Positions 62,998 to 64,000 of a DNA stretch of 64,000 bases are shown one piece after another. The DNA is taken from NCBI RefSeq assembly GCF_009758125.1, contig NZ_WRXO01000002.1, forward strand, positions 806,001 to 870,000, in the 5' to 3' direction. Both the position numbers and the translations under genes were made by a program. This DNA comes from Chitinophaga oryziterrae. Lineage in GTDB: Bacteria; Bacteroidota; Bacteroidia; Chitinophagales; Chitinophagaceae. The notes under the pieces are model-generated. The model saw only the letters and a list, made by a program, of their open reading frames with translations, did not search any database and had not been told where the DNA came from. Each line of letters starts with the position of its first letter. The first letter of the stretch is position 1.

Positions 62998-63139
62998 TAC
63001 TTTTTCAGTCATTTGATCTGTTATTACAGGGGATGATAAGTTGACGATCTCTATCTGGGTCAAAAATAGAAACTATTTATTAGTCCACCAAATTAATGTA
63101 CTAATAAATAGTAAAAAATTAAATCCTGCTGTTTTACGC

Positions 63140-63265
63140 TTAGAGGAACATTGTATAAGCTACCAGGGTAGCGGCCATGAAGGAAACAACTGCTGCGATG
63201 TATGTCAGCCTGAATTGTTTTTGAACAATGGGGGTTTCAGTTGATGAGGGTTTGGGCCATGCCAT
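63140..63265 (-). CDS. Candidate 41-residue membrane protein upstream of susC
   Basis: MAWPKPSSTETPIVQKQFRL then the helix TYIAAVVSFMAATLVAYTMF and stop. Polar head, positive residues, single C-terminal membrane helix: a plausible tail-anchored small protein on the susC strand. The gap to susC (about 480 bases) makes co-transcription unlikely. Not recognised. Confidence 0.35.
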   Translation of the reverse strand: MAWPKPSSTETPIVQKQFRLTYIAAVVSFMAATLVAYTMFL

Positions 63266-63355
63266 ATTATTGATATTTGATAGAACAAGTTTACAGAATC
63301 AAATTCTTTCATTAGTTAATGACTAGTTAACAAAATCAATTTCCCACGTTTGTGG

Positions 63356-63363
63356 TATTTTTG
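63356..63363 (+). promoter_or_regulatory. Candidate -7 box TATTTTTG
   Basis: Exact TAnnTTTG match 50 bases before the 69-residue gene; -33 not clear. Confidence 0.35.
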
Positions 63364-63412
63364 ATATTCGCTGATTTATCCGAATCTGCTGATTTTTAAT
63401 TATATTCACTGC

Positions 63413-63622
63413 ATGTCAAAATATAAAGATGTAGTTGTTACCCTTTCGAAAAAACATCCTGAGACCAGTGAGCCGGTTCAGCCCGGTCACACTTATGTTG
63501 TTGGTGCGCTAGGCGGTAAAAAACGCTGGTACGAAGTAGAGACGGAACAACTCAACAATCTCAAAAACGAAGATTTGCAAAAGGAGCTGTACAAATTGCT
63601 TCATCCCCAGACGCACCACTGA
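63413..63622 (+). CDS. 69-residue protein of unknown function
   Basis: MSKYKDVVVTLSKKHPETSE, VQPGHTYVVGALGGKKRWYEV and a charged helix (LNNLKNEDLQKELYKLLHP). No signal peptide. A promoter box lies before it and a terminator behind it, which supports a real monocistronic gene. No family recognised. Confidence 0.6.
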   Translation: MSKYKDVVVTLSKKHPETSEPVQPGHTYVVGALGGKKRWYEVETEQLNNLKNEDLQKELYKLLHPQTHH

Positions 63623-63655
63623 GCCGGATAAGCATATCCTTCACCTCTTCACCCC

Positions 63656-63693
63656 AAGGAGAAATCGTAAGATTTCCCCTTTTTTATTTTTTA
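63656..63693. terminator. Bidirectional terminator
   Basis: GAAATC / GATTTC stem extended by GG/CC and AA/TT beyond one mismatch, 4-nt loop, then a T-rich tail, between convergent genes. Confidence 0.55.
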
Positions 63694-64000
63694 GGGACCA
63701 GGATATTACTGTCGGTCATCCAGTTTTTCAACAGTTCCGGCCACGCTTTTATCGACTGTAAATTGGATCTGTATCCCATATTAAATGCGTGATTCCCGTT
63801 CGCAAAAATGTGTGCTTCCACAGGTACTTTCGCTTGTCTGTATCTTTGCAACAGATTAACAATAGGAACAGAACAACATTCATCATCATTTGCCGCAATT
63901 AAAAATGCTTTTGGCGCATCTGAAGGGACTACTTCCGGTACACCTAACGGACCGGGATACACCAGTATCTGGAAGTTGGGCCTGCCATTCAGTCTGTCTA
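63684..64000 (-). CDS. Alpha/beta hydrolase, C-terminal part (truncated by window edge)
   Basis: Open frame from the right edge to the stop at 63684; 104 residues are visible. FQILVYPGPLGVP, catalytic Asp in AFLIAANDDECC and catalytic His in FANGNHAFNMGYR, followed by W-ELLKNWM. This is the end of an alpha/beta-hydrolase of the esterase/acetylxylan-esterase-like (BD-FAE) type; nucleophile Ser lies outside the window. Substrate unknown. Confidence 0.8.
   Translation of the reverse strand, partial: DRLNGRPNFQILVYPGPLGVPEVVPSDAPKAFLIAANDDECCSVPIVNLLQRYRQAKVPVEAHIFANGNHAFNMGYRSNLQSIKAWPELLKNWMTDSNILVPKK

Larger units (their letters stand above)
62781..63412. other. Intergenic region with two tiny candidate ORFs
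   Basis: The stretch between the susC leader and the 69-residue gene. It holds a 34-codon plus-strand frame (62893-62997), a 41-codon minus-strand frame (63140-63265), and the -7 box of the 69-residue gene. No certain gene. Confidence 0.4.

Noticed and set aside
1..64000. tRNA, rRNA, transposase, integrase or prophage
   Set aside because: None of their conserved motifs or structures were found; the two-copy 168-bp element has no coding capacity.

Overview
The window reads as chromosome of a Bacteroidota member of the Chitinophaga type. Grounds: two SusC/SusD pairs, an ECF sigma/FecR module, a propeller sensor-regulator with a LuxR-type HTH, GH92/GH28/GH5 enzymes, a sulfatase, a thiol-disulfide (TlpA-like) lipoprotein-style partner gene, and several promoter -7 boxes of the Bacteroidota form TAnnTTTG. 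I see no tRNA, rRNA, transposase, phage gene or CRISPR array. Assignment below phylum level is inference.

Layout. 1-6.4 kb: 3' part of a sensor-regulator, a GDPD-like phosphodiesterase, a small conserved protein, gene remnants, an SPFH protein and a repeat-rich gap. 6.4-14.1 kb: sigma factor, FecR, SusC (with STN domain), SusD and thioredoxin-like protein in one direction, a classical sigma/anti-sigma controlled outer-membrane uptake locus closed by a strong terminator. 14.1-26.3 kb: amidohydrolase, Crp/Fnr regulator, GH5 lipoprotein with ricin-type lectin tail, a very large TraB/GumN protein followed by an SPFH-GYF protein and a zinc-ribbon membrane protein, then a vanadium-haloperoxidase/PAP2 lipoprotein. 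26.3-32 kb, minus strand: MpaB-like oxygenase, a 44-residue truncated ORF and a DUF1361 protein; then a five-gene operon of a disordered secreted protein, a Pro/Lys-rich membrane-anchored protein, a beta-barrel, a response regulator and a histidine kinase. 32-39.9 kb: FAS1 protein, MtfA-like peptidase, GH92-GH28 pair, rpiA and an SDR gene, a divergent Crp/Fnr gene and an NTF2-like protein. 39.9-46 kb: MacAB-TolC type efflux operon (minus) divergent from zwf (plus). 46.5-54.9 kb: recD-recC-recB. 54.9-62.7 kb, minus strand: SusC, SusD, sulfatase, two tiny membrane proteins, and a di-iron sterol-desaturase/fatty-acid-hydroxylase family protein packed as one transcription unit. The right end holds a 69-residue protein and a truncated alpha/beta hydrolase.

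The most unusual material lies between the genes: a 168-bp element present twice (6142-6309 and 27988-28155, colinear, about a dozen differences) whose ends form a long inverted repeat with one compensatory base pair change; two intergenic arrays of 11-bp units that run into an inverted part (5989-6083 and 46161-46240); a perfect 36-bp stem hairpin (24748-24826); and a possible ~110-nt antisense RNA, with a -7 box and an intrinsic terminator, lying across the 5' leader of the second susC. Several tiny reading frames (44, 44, 50, 41 and 34 residues), too short for usual gene cut-offs, are listed with graded confidence.
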